Shown here: piece by piece, positions 8,755 through 18,332 of the stretch | Layout of the letters: the number at the start of each line of letters is the position of its first letter | How positions within the stretch are numbered: the stretch's first letter is position 1 | Assembly (NCBI GenBank): GCA_030280995.1 | Contig: JASXTE010000016.1 | Span: 14,337,001-14,401,000, forward strand | Origin: Hemileia vastatrix | Lineage: Eukaryota; Basidiomycota; Pucciniomycetes; Pucciniales; Zaghouaniaceae | Direction of reading: 5' to 3' | DNA: 64,000 bases | Notes under the pieces: generated by a model | Database searches by the model: none | What the model was told of the DNA's origin: nothing | What the model saw: only the letters and a program-made list of their open reading frames with translations | Program-made: the position numbers and the translations under genes

Positions 8755-11700
8755 ATGACTGATCAAAGTGGTTTTACTGCACGTGAAGAAGAACTAGACT
8801 TAATTGATTATGATGATCCTACTTCTGTAAGTTCTCCTTTAACAAGAAGAATTTCTCAAACTAATAAATCCTTGCCCCAAACAGGATGTGGAAATGGAAG
8901 AAGTAGAAATCCTAGTGGACAATACTCAGGATCAGAAACCCAGGACAAACCCACCAGAAGAGCTTCCAAGAGGCTTCAAGATAAAAAAGATGCCGTTGTC
9001 CCAGCAGATAAAGAATCTGTCAACCCACATAAAGGAGTTAAAGACAGACAGCTTAAAACTAAAGGTAAGGGTAGATGCCTTGGAAGAATGGGAGAAAAGA
9101 AAAAATACTTCTCTCCAAGAGAAAAGGAAACCTCTTCCTCCCAGGGATCAACAACAATTGGCTCCCCAATCCCAAGAGATGGTAGAAGTGTCCAAGTGGC
9201 AGTGGGACTGGCTCAACACACAGTGGGACTACTTAGCTCAAAATCAGCATCAATTACCTCAGGTAGGTCCATCAAGGCCCACCCAGGCAAACCCCACTCC
9301 TCCCCACCCTTATCAAGGAGGCAAAAGAAGAAGGAAGCCCAATATGGTGATACCCAGCAAACCCTGGTACGTCCCTCTATTGATTCTCAAGTGCCTTTTC
9401 TTGTGGCTGAATCTGTTCCTTCAGGTAAATCTGGAAGGCAGGATGAAACCTTGAGACCTATAGAGGCTGGGAATAGTAGACAGATATCTCATGTATCTAA
9501 TCCATTACTTTTAATTGCTACCTCAATGATTAATCCTGATATGGCTGTGATTGATGAAACTCTTGACCCTGAGCTCTATGAGAGTCTGGAAAGTTACTCA
9601 GTTTCCTTATTGAGAAACACTCCGGATGTAGCAAGAATTAATGATGAGCACTTGAGAGATATTATTGCCAAGCAAAATCATATAATGAACAATATGCAAT
9701 CGACTCAGAGATATAATAGTTTCTTAACTGATCAGGGTTATCAGGCATTAAAAAGTGAAGCACAGAGAGTCTCTGATGAATTGTCTCATTACAAAGCAAC
9801 CCATGAAAAGAAAATTGCTTTATGGCAAAATATAAAAAATGATTTGTCTAAACTAAAAGATACTGTATCTGCCTGTTGCCAGGAGGTAGAGATAGATAAG
9901 ATAAATCTGAAAAGATTGAGTGACCAGTTGTCATCTTTTCAACATAAAAATCAATTATCTTTTGCAACTGTCAATGAAAGTTTATCTAGTCTTCCAAGAA
10001 TGAAAACAAGACTAACAACCATTGAAGAAACATTGAACTCATTGTTAAATGACCAAAAATATTCTGACAATTCTGTGAAGGAACATATAGTGCAGGATTC
10101 TCAACCAGTACCTGTGGCTAGTTCATCTAAAATAAAAATTGATCCAGAAATACCTGTTGATAACACTGAGTTTCCATCAAAAACTGATGATGCACCAGGA
10201 TCTGCAACAGAGGGATTAAACAATGAGATTTCAGCACAATTAGAGAAATTACAGCTGCTTCTTACTCAGAAACAAGCTAGTACTAAGGAGACTCCTTCAA
10301 ATCAAAAGAATTGGCCAAAACTTGACCAGTACCCAACATTTGATGGTGATTCTTCCTCTGATTGGCAGCAATTTATTTTCAGAATTGATAATCTAAAAAA
10401 TTCTTACAAACTCCCAGATGAGGAAATTGTGTCCAAATTAATTTCTTTGTTCACTAATGTTGCCCTGATGTGGTATGAATCTGTTCTCCTGGATGGGAAT
10501 GACTATTCATGGGAGGATTGGAAGAAATTAATTAAAGCACAATTTGGTGGCTCCAAGTTCAGAATGGCTCAACAAAGGCAGTATGAGGAAACTAGATATA
10601 GCTCTTCTACTGATAAACCTATTGAGTTTTTAATGAAACTTGTAAAAATCTTAAGGGCAATGGACCCAAATATGGAGTTTGATTTATGGAAGGACAGGAT
10701 CCTCTATAAATTACCAATGTCTCTGAGAGACTTGATTGTGGCTAGGACTGAGTTCTCCAAAGAACCCTCTTCTTTCATTAATACTTGCAATGAGATACTT
10801 CTAAACAATAAGTATGATGCAAGAAGATTCATTCCTAAGACCCCTTTGGAGAAACCCTCCACTTACCAACAAAAACCTCTGGAAAAGGTTGGTAAACCTT
10901 CTGCCCCTATTGCACCAAAGAAGTATGCAACAAACACTTGCTTCAAGTGCAACAAGCCTTGGCAGAAAGGCCATGTTTGTGACAAGAAGATAAATCTTGT
11001 GGAACAAACAGAGGAGCATGCTGATGACACAGTGGCACTGGATGATACATCAAGTGATTGTGCCAGCAATATTTCATATGAATCTCAACAAGAAATCTTG
11101 ATGCTGGAAGAAGATATTCATTATTTAAATACTATTGACATTGATAATAATGATTTATCTACAGTTGAGGAAGCTGAGATCATAAAGAACATTGAGGATA
11201 ACTCAATTGTTATTGCCCCTCTTAAGGCACCAGTTTTGATTAATGGAACCAGCATTGAAGTTGTTCTGGATTCTGGAGCTGGTGGAAGTGTAGTATCTGA
11301 AAGAGCACTTGCCTCAGTAGATCAAGACTATAAATCTAAACTGTTTCCTATCATTTCTGAAAATTGGAGAGGGTATGGCTCTGTTTTGTCCCCCATTGGT
11401 AAATACAAAGCCACAGTGTTTTTTAAATATAACCATGGTTTTGTAAGAGCTATTTGTGATTTTGTTGTCATGAAAAATGATAACTTGAGCAATTGGTTTA
11501 TTGTAGGGAATGATATTTTAACCAAGTATGGCATAAAATTGGATCCTTCAAACCAATGTTTCACAATGGGGTTGAATGGGAAGAGAAAATTTAAAATTTC
11601 CTCCCCTAAAAAATTATTAAAACCAGAATTGAACACATGTAATTCTGTGGTTCAATATAAAGGAAGATCTACAAAGGAAATGCATGCCCTTATGTCTGAA

Positions 11701-14670
11701 ATTGACAATGCCTCTTTTGGAGAACAACTTTCTGGTGAGGATAAAGATTCCATCATTAACTTGATAAAATCTTTTCCTATGGCCTTTGCTCATGGGTCAC
11801 ATGAACTGGGATTAGTTAAAGAGGAAATGAAACTTTCATTGTCTTGCCCATTAACTGATATACCACCTAGTTTAAAGAAGAAGCCTTATCCTGCTTCTCC
11901 CACAAAGAGAAAAGATATTGAAGATAATATCTCTACCCTTTTAAAAATGAATATTATTGAAAAGGTAGTTGAAACACCTAAATATTGTGTTATCTCACCA
12001 GTCCTAATTTCTTATGAGAAAGATAAAGCCAGGTTATGTGGTGATTATAGAGCACTAAATACTTATACTGTTGATGATATCTATCCTTTACCTAGAATCA
12101 GCTCTATACATGCTACTTTACAGGGTGCTAAATATATCAGCTGTTTGGATGGTAATAAGGGATATCACCAGGTACCTGTTGAGAAAAATTCTCAGAACTT
12201 TCTGATGATTGCCACTCATATGGGTATTTATAAGTATATTAGGATGCCATTTGGCCCTAAAAATGCCCCTTCTGTTTTCCAAAAAGTAATGGATAACACA
12301 TTCCATCAAGAGATAGTTGAAGGTTGGCTGATGGTTTATATTGATGATATCATTATATTCTCAAAAACATTTGAGGACCATCTTAAACACCTGTGTAAAG
12401 TATTCCAGAAAATGGACGAAATAAATATGACACTTGCTTTGAAGAAATGTAAATTTGGTTTCCATTCTTTAAAAGTTCTTGGTCATGTTGTTTCAGGCTT
12501 ACAGATATGTGTTGACCAGAACAAAGTGGCAGCCATACAACAGGTGAAAGCTCCTACAACAGTAAGAGAGCTCCAAAGTTTTTTGGGAATGTGTGGATAC
12601 TATAGACAGTATATTAAAAATTACCAAGTCATAGCTTTACCCCTTACCCAATTAACTAGAAAGGATGTTGCTTTTGTCTGGAATAGTGAAAGACAAAGAG
12701 CCTTTGACACTATGAAACACTGTTTGATGTCAGCACCAATTCTTGCTTTACCTGACTTTGATCAACCATTTGTTTTGTACACTGATGCCAGTTTCATTGG
12801 TCTTGGTGCTGCCCTCCATCAAAAACAAGTGATAAATGATAAAGTTTCAGAAGTAGTAATTTGTTATATTTCAAGAACCTTGAGAAATAGTGAATTGAAA
12901 TATGGTGCTACTCAATTAGAGTGTTTAGCTGTAGTATGGGCTCTAGAAAAGCTTCATTATTACCTAGATGACCAGAAATTTGAACTTGTCACTGACTGCA
13001 GTGCAGTTAAATCCCTTTTGAACTTGAAAACACCTAATAGACATATGTTTAGATGGCAGCTGGCTGTTCAAGAGTACAGAGGGAGAATGACAATTATTCA
13101 CAGAGCTGGTACTGGTCACTCAAATGTGGATATGTTATCAAGGTTACCCTTACCAAATGATGACTCAAATCCTGCATATGATCCTGAGGATGAGATTATC
13201 CATATCCATGGGATATATGTGGTTGATACGGAGGAAGAGCTATTACAGCTTATTCTGGAATCATATGATAAGGACACTGACTTTAAAAAGTTATGCACCA
13301 TATTAAATGATCCAAAGAATGCTTCAATACAAGCATTAATTAAAACCCTTCCACCAAAGTACCAAAAAGGTTTGGAAAAAGGAAAATTTTCAATTGATGA
13401 AGGATATCTATATTATAGAAGAAAGTTGAGTAATGTTATTGTTATTCCTCCTTCTATGAAAGAAATCATCTTGAAAATTTGTCATGATGACATATTAGCT
13501 GGACATTTTGATCTTGACAAAACAATGATCAGAATTAAGAACACTGCTTGGTGGGCTAATATGTCTGAAGACACAAACTTATATGTTGAATCCTGTGATT
13601 CATGCCAAAAATCAAAAAGATTAACTGGTAAAAGAGCAGGATTAATGCAACATATTGAACCTCTTGATGCCCCATGGCAAATAATAAACATGGATTTTGT
13701 AACAGGATTACCTATTGCTGGTAAAGACAGTTATAACTCTTGTTGGGTTATTGTGGACAGATTCACAAAAATGTGTAAATTTATCCCTACCCACAAGGAT
13801 GTTTCCACTAAAGAATTAGCTTTCTTATGGTGGTCTCATATGTTTAGTACTGCTGGTTTTCCTAAAGCCATAATCTCTGACAGAGACCCTAAATTTACTT
13901 CTGAATTTTGGATGTCTCTGTTGGATGTTTGTGGTTGTGATCTGAAACTTTCTACTGCCCATCACCCTCAGACTGATGGTTTAGCTGAAAGAATGATTCA
14001 GACTTTAGAGGACATTATAAGAAGATATTGTGCCTTTGGCCTTGAGTATAAAGATAATGACAGATTCACTCATGATTGGGTTACCTTACTTCCTGGGTTA
14101 GAATTTGCTTATGATAGCACTGTTCATTCTGTTACTCAAAGGAAGCCTTTTGAGCTCTGGCTTGGATATGTTCCTAATACTCCTGCCCGAATTCTCAATA
14201 ACAAAATACCTAAATTGGATATACATCCTGGTGTAAAATCTTTTCTTCAAATGCAACAACTATGCAGAAATCATGCTCAAAAATGTATTGAAAAATCATT
14301 TGAATATGAGAAGAAAAGATGGGACAAATCCCATAAAGAATACACTTTTAAAAAGGGTGATGAAGTGTTGGTTTCTACAGTCCACTTCAACTTACAAGGT
14401 AATAACAAATTAAAAGATCCCTTTGTTGGTCCTTTTGTTGTCAGAAGAATGATTGGAGATAATGCAGTTGAAGTTATTCTGTATTCCCCATATGACAGAA
14501 AACATCCTGTTTTTCCAATATCTCTTTTGAAAACTTACACATCCAATAGTGATTTATTTCCAAGAAGGAGGGGTAGACCAAAGAAAACCCCAAATGAAAT
14601 CACTGAGACAGCAGAAATTGAAAAAATATTAAATGACAGAATAGTCACTGCTGAGAAAGGTACAGAATAA
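8755..14670 (+). CDS. Element F Gag-Pol polyprotein (single frame, 1971 aa)
   Basis: One uninterrupted frame carries all retrotransposon enzymes. Domains by approximate residue: unusual N-terminal region 1-230; Gag 500-700 (KLDQYPTFDGDSSSDWQQF; LKAPVLING precedes the protease); zinc knuckle CFKCNKPWQKGHVC at 729; aspartic protease VVLDSGAGGSVVS at 835; reverse transcriptase with LCGDYRALNTYTVDDIYPLP and catalytic YIDD at 1195; RNase H from VLYTDASFIGLGAALHQ at 1340; integrase zinc site HDDILAGHFD...CDSCQK from 1576; integrase core NMDFVTGL, ISDRDPKFTSEFW and HPQTDGLAERM from 1644; GPF module near 1890; start of a chromodomain (AEIEKILNDRIVTAEKGTE) at 1951. The frame then stops at TAA (14668-14670), though homologous codons continue. 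The start is the only AUG at the head of the frame, just after a TTTCAG. Confidence 0.95.
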   Translation: MTDQSGFTAREEELDLIDYDDPTSVSSPLTRRISQTNKSLPQTGCGNGRSRNPSGQYSGSETQDKPTRRASKRLQDKKDAVVPADKESVNPHKGVKDRQLKTKGKGRCLGRMGEKKKYFSPREKETSSSQGSTTIGSPIPRDGRSVQVAVGLAQHTVGLLSSKSASITSGRSIKAHPGKPHSSPPLSRRQKKKEAQYGDTQQTLVRPSIDSQVPFLVAESVPSGKSGRQDETLRPIEAGNSRQISHVSNPLLLIATSMINPDMAVIDETLDPELYESLESYSVSLLRNTPDVARINDEHLRDIIAKQNHIMNNMQSTQRYNSFLTDQGYQALKSEAQRVSDELSHYKATHEKKIALWQNIKNDLSKLKDTVSACCQEVEIDKINLKRLSDQLSSFQHKNQLSFATVNESLSSLPRMKTRLTTIEETLNSLLNDQKYSDNSVKEHIVQDSQPVPVASSSKIKIDPEIPVDNTEFPSKTDDAPGSATEGLNNEISAQLEKLQLLLTQKQASTKETPSNQKNWPKLDQYPTFDGDSSSDWQQFIFRIDNLKNSYKLPDEEIVSKLISLFTNVALMWYESVLLDGNDYSWEDWKKLIKAQFGGSKFRMAQQRQYEETRYSSSTDKPIEFLMKLVKILRAMDPNMEFDLWKDRILYKLPMSLRDLIVARTEFSKEPSSFINTCNEILLNNKYDARRFIPKTPLEKPSTYQQKPLEKVGKPSAPIAPKKYATNTCFKCNKPWQKGHVCDKKINLVEQTEEHADDTVALDDTSSDCASNISYESQQEILMLEEDIHYLNTIDIDNNDLSTVEEAEIIKNIEDNSIVIAPLKAPVLINGTSIEVVLDSGAGGSVVSERALASVDQDYKSKLFPIISENWRGYGSVLSPIGKYKATVFFKYNHGFVRAICDFVVMKNDNLSNWFIVGNDILTKYGIKLDPSNQCFTMGLNGKRKFKISSPKKLLKPELNTCNSVVQYKGRSTKEMHALMSEIDNASFGEQLSGEDKDSIINLIKSFPMAFAHGSHELGLVKEEMKLSLSCPLTDIPPSLKKKPYPASPTKRKDIEDNISTLLKMNIIEKVVETPKYCVISPVLISYEKDKARLCGDYRALNTYTVDDIYPLPRISSIHATLQGAKYISCLDGNKGYHQVPVEKNSQNFLMIATHMGIYKYIRMPFGPKNAPSVFQKVMDNTFHQEIVEGWLMVYIDDIIIFSKTFEDHLKHLCKVFQKMDEINMTLALKKCKFGFHSLKVLGHVVSGLQICVDQNKVAAIQQVKAPTTVRELQSFLGMCGYYRQYIKNYQVIALPLTQLTRKDVAFVWNSERQRAFDTMKHCLMSAPILALPDFDQPFVLYTDASFIGLGAALHQKQVINDKVSEVVICYISRTLRNSELKYGATQLECLAVVWALEKLHYYLDDQKFELVTDCSAVKSLLNLKTPNRHMFRWQLAVQEYRGRMTIIHRAGTGHSNVDMLSRLPLPNDDSNPAYDPEDEIIHIHGIYVVDTEEELLQLILESYDKDTDFKKLCTILNDPKNASIQALIKTLPPKYQKGLEKGKFSIDEGYLYYRRKLSNVIVIPPSMKEIILKICHDDILAGHFDLDKTMIRIKNTAWWANMSEDTNLYVESCDSCQKSKRLTGKRAGLMQHIEPLDAPWQIINMDFVTGLPIAGKDSYNSCWVIVDRFTKMCKFIPTHKDVSTKELAFLWWSHMFSTAGFPKAIISDRDPKFTSEFWMSLLDVCGCDLKLSTAHHPQTDGLAERMIQTLEDIIRRYCAFGLEYKDNDRFTHDWVTLLPGLEFAYDSTVHSVTQRKPFELWLGYVPNTPARILNNKIPKLDIHPGVKSFLQMQQLCRNHAQKCIEKSFEYEKKRWDKSHKEYTFKKGDEVLVSTVHFNLQGNNKLKDPFVGPFVVRRMIGDNAVEVILYSPYDRKHPVFPISLLKTYTSNSDLFPRRRGRPKKTPNEITETAEIEKILNDRIVTAEKGTE
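8888..9454 (+). other. Overlapping open frame inside element F Gag, protein-like (188 codons)
   Basis: This frame is shifted by one base relative to the Gag-Pol frame. Its product looks more like a real protein than the main frame does here: PLSQQIKNLSTHIKELKTD and VRVDALEEWEKRKN suggest a coiled coil, followed by KWQWDWLNTQWDYLAQNQ and a Pro/Lys-rich tail with GGKRRRKPNM. The main frame in the same stretch is Ser/Gly/Lys-rich. Plausible readings: two compensating indels in an ancestral Gag; alternative splicing, since CAG/GT-type junctions occur at about 9063, 9261 and 9422; or true dual coding. There is no sister copy in the window to decide, because E is truncated before this point. Confidence 0.4.
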
Positions 14671-14778
14671 TTATTGAGATTCAAGAATAAATCATCTGAA
14701 TATGATTCTTGGATACCTGGGAAGGAGATATCTAATCTTCCTACTCTACTAAAAAAGTATAAGAAGAAAAAATCATAG
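14671..14778 (+). pseudogene. Untranslated end of element F chromodomain
   Basis: The 35 codons after the F stop stay open and encode LLRFKNKSSEYDSWIPGKEI and on to a TAG at 14776-14778, the second half of a chromodomain (aromatic/acidic YxxW-like core). Element E carries the same residues joined to the rest of Pol, with TAT at the codon where F has TAA. F therefore lost the end of its targeting module by one substitution. Confidence 0.8.
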
Positions 14779-14805
14779 CATTTTTTTATTATTATTATTT
14801 TTTTT

Positions 14806-14817
14806 AGAGTAAGGGAG
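14806..14817 (+). other. Polypurine tract of element F
   Basis: AGAGTAAGGGAG directly abuts the TG of the 3' LTR at 14818, the usual plus-strand priming site. The related tract of E is GGAGTGAGGGAG on the minus strand at 15848-15837. Confidence 0.75.
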
Positions 14818-15642
14818 TGTCAGCCAGGCTACTAGACTTACCCAGTGAAATAAGTAATTATTTACTGGATGAAGCCGCACCTTATCATCTTTAATTATTA
14901 TTTAATTATCATTTAGTTACATTAACATTAGTTATAAATTAACTAGTTACAGAATGTTAAAATTAAATTAATTAATTAAATAAATAAATAAGTAAAATTA
15001 TAATTATAATTTTGTCCCTTATATTTTCTCTAACACCGTGCTAAACTGACAGGTTGGGAAAAATAAAACTTTATATTTAAAAAATAAAATACAAAGATGA
15101 AATAAGATTTAAATATTCAAATAATATTAAATATATACAAATAAATCAAATTTCTTATTTGGAATTGACATTTACAGTAAATATTAAAAATATTGATGTA
15201 TTTCTGACATACTCTGTAAATACATCTTTTTTGACGCCTTCTTTTTGGAATAACTTTATTATTTGAAATACTCTTTCTGGAATGTTCTTTTTCTTTCTTT
15301 TTCCCTACTGTTTTTAGAATTTGATTTCCGTGCTTTGTCTCTCCTTTGCCTATAAAAGGCCTCTCTTTTGTTGTCTTTTGATCATTCTATCTTACCAAAC
15401 CATTTTATTACAACAATAACCAAATAAACACTTATTCTTATATTCTATATCATTAGTACTTACAATAGCGTAGTTCTAATTTATAAATTATATTAATATT
15501 TTAATCCTACCTCTGTTATTGAGTAAAACATTCATCTTTGAATTAAGAAATACGTACAAAATTTGTTGAAGATCCATTTAAGCCTTTTAAATCCTCGTAG
15601 AACTACGTACCAAATCTTCTAGACTAAAAGTATACCTTGACA

Positions 15643-15794
15643 GAAGCGCTCCCCAACCTTCTAAAACTGAGGAGGGTGGGCCGCCTGAAGCGGCCTGGCC
15701 TCCCTGAAGCCAGAAAATCAATAAAAACATCTAATCTACTTAGAAAAATTTACTACAACTACTTAAACCTGTAAAACACAAAATTACGCTATAA
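15643..15794 (-). repeat. Element A LTR, last segment
   Basis: Starts with the second copy of the F target duplication (GAAGC). It continues the A LTR with GCGCTCCCCAACCTTC and the CCTCCCTGAAGCCAG box shared with the B-D blocks at about 22080-22160. It stops at about 15790, where the remnant LTR of E begins. Confidence 0.7.
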
Positions 15795-15870
15795 AATTGT
15801 GTTTATTACTTGGCTCCTGGGACAGCCTGGCTGACACTCCCTCACTCCAAAAAAAACAATAAAAAAAATG

Positions 15871-17187
15871 CTATGATTTTTTGTTTTTATACTTTTTTAA
15901 TAGAGTAGGAAGGTTTGAAATTTCTTTACCAGGTATCCATGCATCATATTCAGATGACTTATTTTTAAATCTCAATAAATACTCAGTACCTCTTTCAGAA
16001 GTGATAATTCTATCATTGAGAATTTTATCAATTTCTGCAGTTTCTGTGACTTCCTGAGGGTTCTTCTTAGGTCTACCCCTTCTTTTTGGAAATAAGTCAC
16101 TTTTGGAAGTATAAGGTTTTAACAGGGAAATGGGGAAAACAGGATGTTTTCTATCATATGTAGAGTATAACACAACTTCAACTGCATTATCTCCAATCAT
16201 TTTTTTCACAACAAAAGGGCCCACAAAAGGATCTTTTAATTTGTTGTTACCCTGTAAGCTGAAGTGGAAAGTAGATATCAATACTTCATCACCTTCTTTA
16301 AATGTGTGTTCTTTATGGGATTTATCCCATCTTTTCTTCTCATATTCAAATGCTTTATCAATACAAGTTTGAGCATTTTTTCTGCACAGTTGATGCATTT
16401 TAACAAAAGATTTGACACCAGGGTGTAAGTCCAATTTAGGCAATTTACTATTGAGTATTTGAGCAGGATTATGAGGGACATAACCTAGCCAAAGCTCAAA
16501 AGGTTTCTTTTGAGTAACAGAGTGAAAAGTGCTATTATAAGCAAATTCAAGACCAGGCTATAAGGTTACCCAGTCATGAGTAAATCTGTCATTGTCTTTA
16601 TATTACAATCCAAAGGCACAATACCTTCTAATCATATCCTCTAGAGTTTGAATCATTCTTTCATCTAGACCATCAGTTTGGGGATGGTGAGCAGTAGATA
16701 ATTTTAATTCACAACCACATATATCCATTAGATACATCCAGAATTCAGATGTAAATTTTGGATCTCTGTCAGATATAATGGCTCTAGGGAATCCAACTAA
16801 ATTGAACATATTACACCACCATAAGAAAGCCAAGTCTTTGGTGGGGACATCTTTATGGGTTGGAACAAATTTGCAAATTTTAGTAAATCTATCCACTATT
16901 ACCCAACAAGAATTATAATTTTCTTTACCTGCAATAGGAAGACCAGTGACAAAATCCATATTAATGATTTGCCAGGGAGCATCAGGTGCTTCAATATGCT
17001 GTAATAACCCTGCTCTCTTACCAGTCATTCTTTTGGATTTCTGGCATGAATGGCAAGATTCAACATATAATTTTGCATCTTCAGACATATTAGCCCACCA
17101 AGAAGTGTTTTTGAGTCTAATCAGTGTCTTCTCAAGATCAAAATGACCAGCTAATATGTTATCATGACAAAGTTTGAGGATAATTTC
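15871..17187 (-). pseudogene. Element E integrase C-terminal part with chromodomain
   Basis: Frames 17088-16603 and 16443-15871 match F integrase. The zinc-site end (CHSCQKSK), NMDFVTGLPIAGKENY and HHPQTDGLDERMIQTL are present. The frame is broken by TAA at about 16603 (where F reads GLE) and TAG at about 16560. The last frame ends in the GPF module (DPFVGPFVVKKM) and a complete chromodomain tail (EYLLRFKNKSSEYDAWIPGK), which F lacks. Between 17187 and the inserted solo LTR the zinc motif HDNILAGHFDLEKT is readable but untranslatable as one protein. Confidence 0.85.
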
Positions 17188-18332
17188 TGTCAGCCAGGCT
17201 ATTCCAGGAGCCCAGTAAATGACATGTTAACTTATAGGACTTGAAAGAGGGCATAAACTATTGTATTTGATGTATATAAATTAATATTTTATTGCATAAT
17301 AAAATTATATAAGTAGCTTATTAAATATAAGTGTTATATTAATTTTATTGTTATATAAATTATTTATACATTTAAATTAAGCATAATATATTTTATATTC
17401 TACAAATAATGTTGCATTTTTTATGTATTTAATAATTATAAATTAATATTTAATTAATTAACAACATATATTATAGTTATAAGTGTAAAATTGACTTATA
17501 ATATAATTAAATTAATTATTTAAATTTATATATTAAATAACACCTTTCATATAGTATTAAACAATAATTAATGGCGCTTCTTTTGACCCTTAATTGGTTC
17601 AGGAAAAAAAAATTAATTGATTTATACTAAATTGAAATTAATTACATATTTTGTTGCGTCAAAATATTTTTTGTTTCACTTAAAAGTCCTTAAATCAGAC
17701 TGTACCATCTCTTTTGAATTATTTTTCTCATAGTTCCTATGTCCCAGGCTTGTTTAGTTATTCACTATTTTTACTTACTGATTTGGGAATTAATTGTGGT
17801 AAAATTTGATTCTTAATTGGGGTTTTTAATTATTTGTTTCATATTTTTCTCTACATTGTTATGTTTCACTTATTCTTTTATATTCTTGTTTCATCCTATT
17901 ATAATTCTTGTATTTACAAATATAGAGGCGCTTCAGAGGACTGATTGCCTATAAAAGGGCCTTGGATAATCCCCTGTAGCCTCATCACTTACTATACACT
18001 CAACAACTTAAATATAATTTTATTACATTTATATTAGTTTTTTATTAGTATCAAAATTCTAATTGAAATTCTATATAACAATTAAAAGGTTGCCTTAATT
18101 CTGATAGTGATCATAGTGTTTGCCGTGCAGAGCCCTTACCATTAAAATAATATTGTTATTTAATAAGAACTCCATTGTTGTCTCATCTCTCAAGAAAATC
18201 GTCATTGCTCCTCTTCAATAAATTAAATAATTTTATTATATTTTATTTCTTTTATTTCTCAAATAACCTTTTCTCCTTGTCCTCCTCTCTTTCTTCCACT
18301 TCTTCTTCCCTCTTCTAGACGACTGACCAACA
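17188..18332 (+). mobile_element. Solo LTR inserted in element E integrase (1145 bp)
   Basis: TGTCAGCCAGGCTATTCCAG to GACTGACCAACA, flanked by the 5-bp duplication ATTTC (17183-17187 and 18333-18337). A TATAAAAG box lies at 17950-17957. Same family as the solo LTR at 5666-6855 but in the opposite orientation. The rest is AT-rich with no gene. The broken RNase H/integrase frame of E reads through its end and picks up a basic tail that has no meaning. Confidence 0.92.

Larger units (their letters stand above)
6872..15642 (+). mobile_element. Element F: complete Ty3/gypsy chromovirus with target duplication
   Basis: An 8771-bp element with two 825-bp LTRs (6872-7696 and 14818-15642), both TGTCAG...TTGACA. 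It is flanked by a 5-bp duplication GAAGC (6867-6871 and 15643-15647). By eye the LTRs differ at about seven sites, roughly 99% identity, so the insertion is recent. Order: LTR, 1.06-kb leader, one long Gag-Pol frame, polypurine tract, LTR. It is inserted in the LTR of element A, 16 bases beyond the solo LTR at 5666-6855. Confidence 0.95.
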
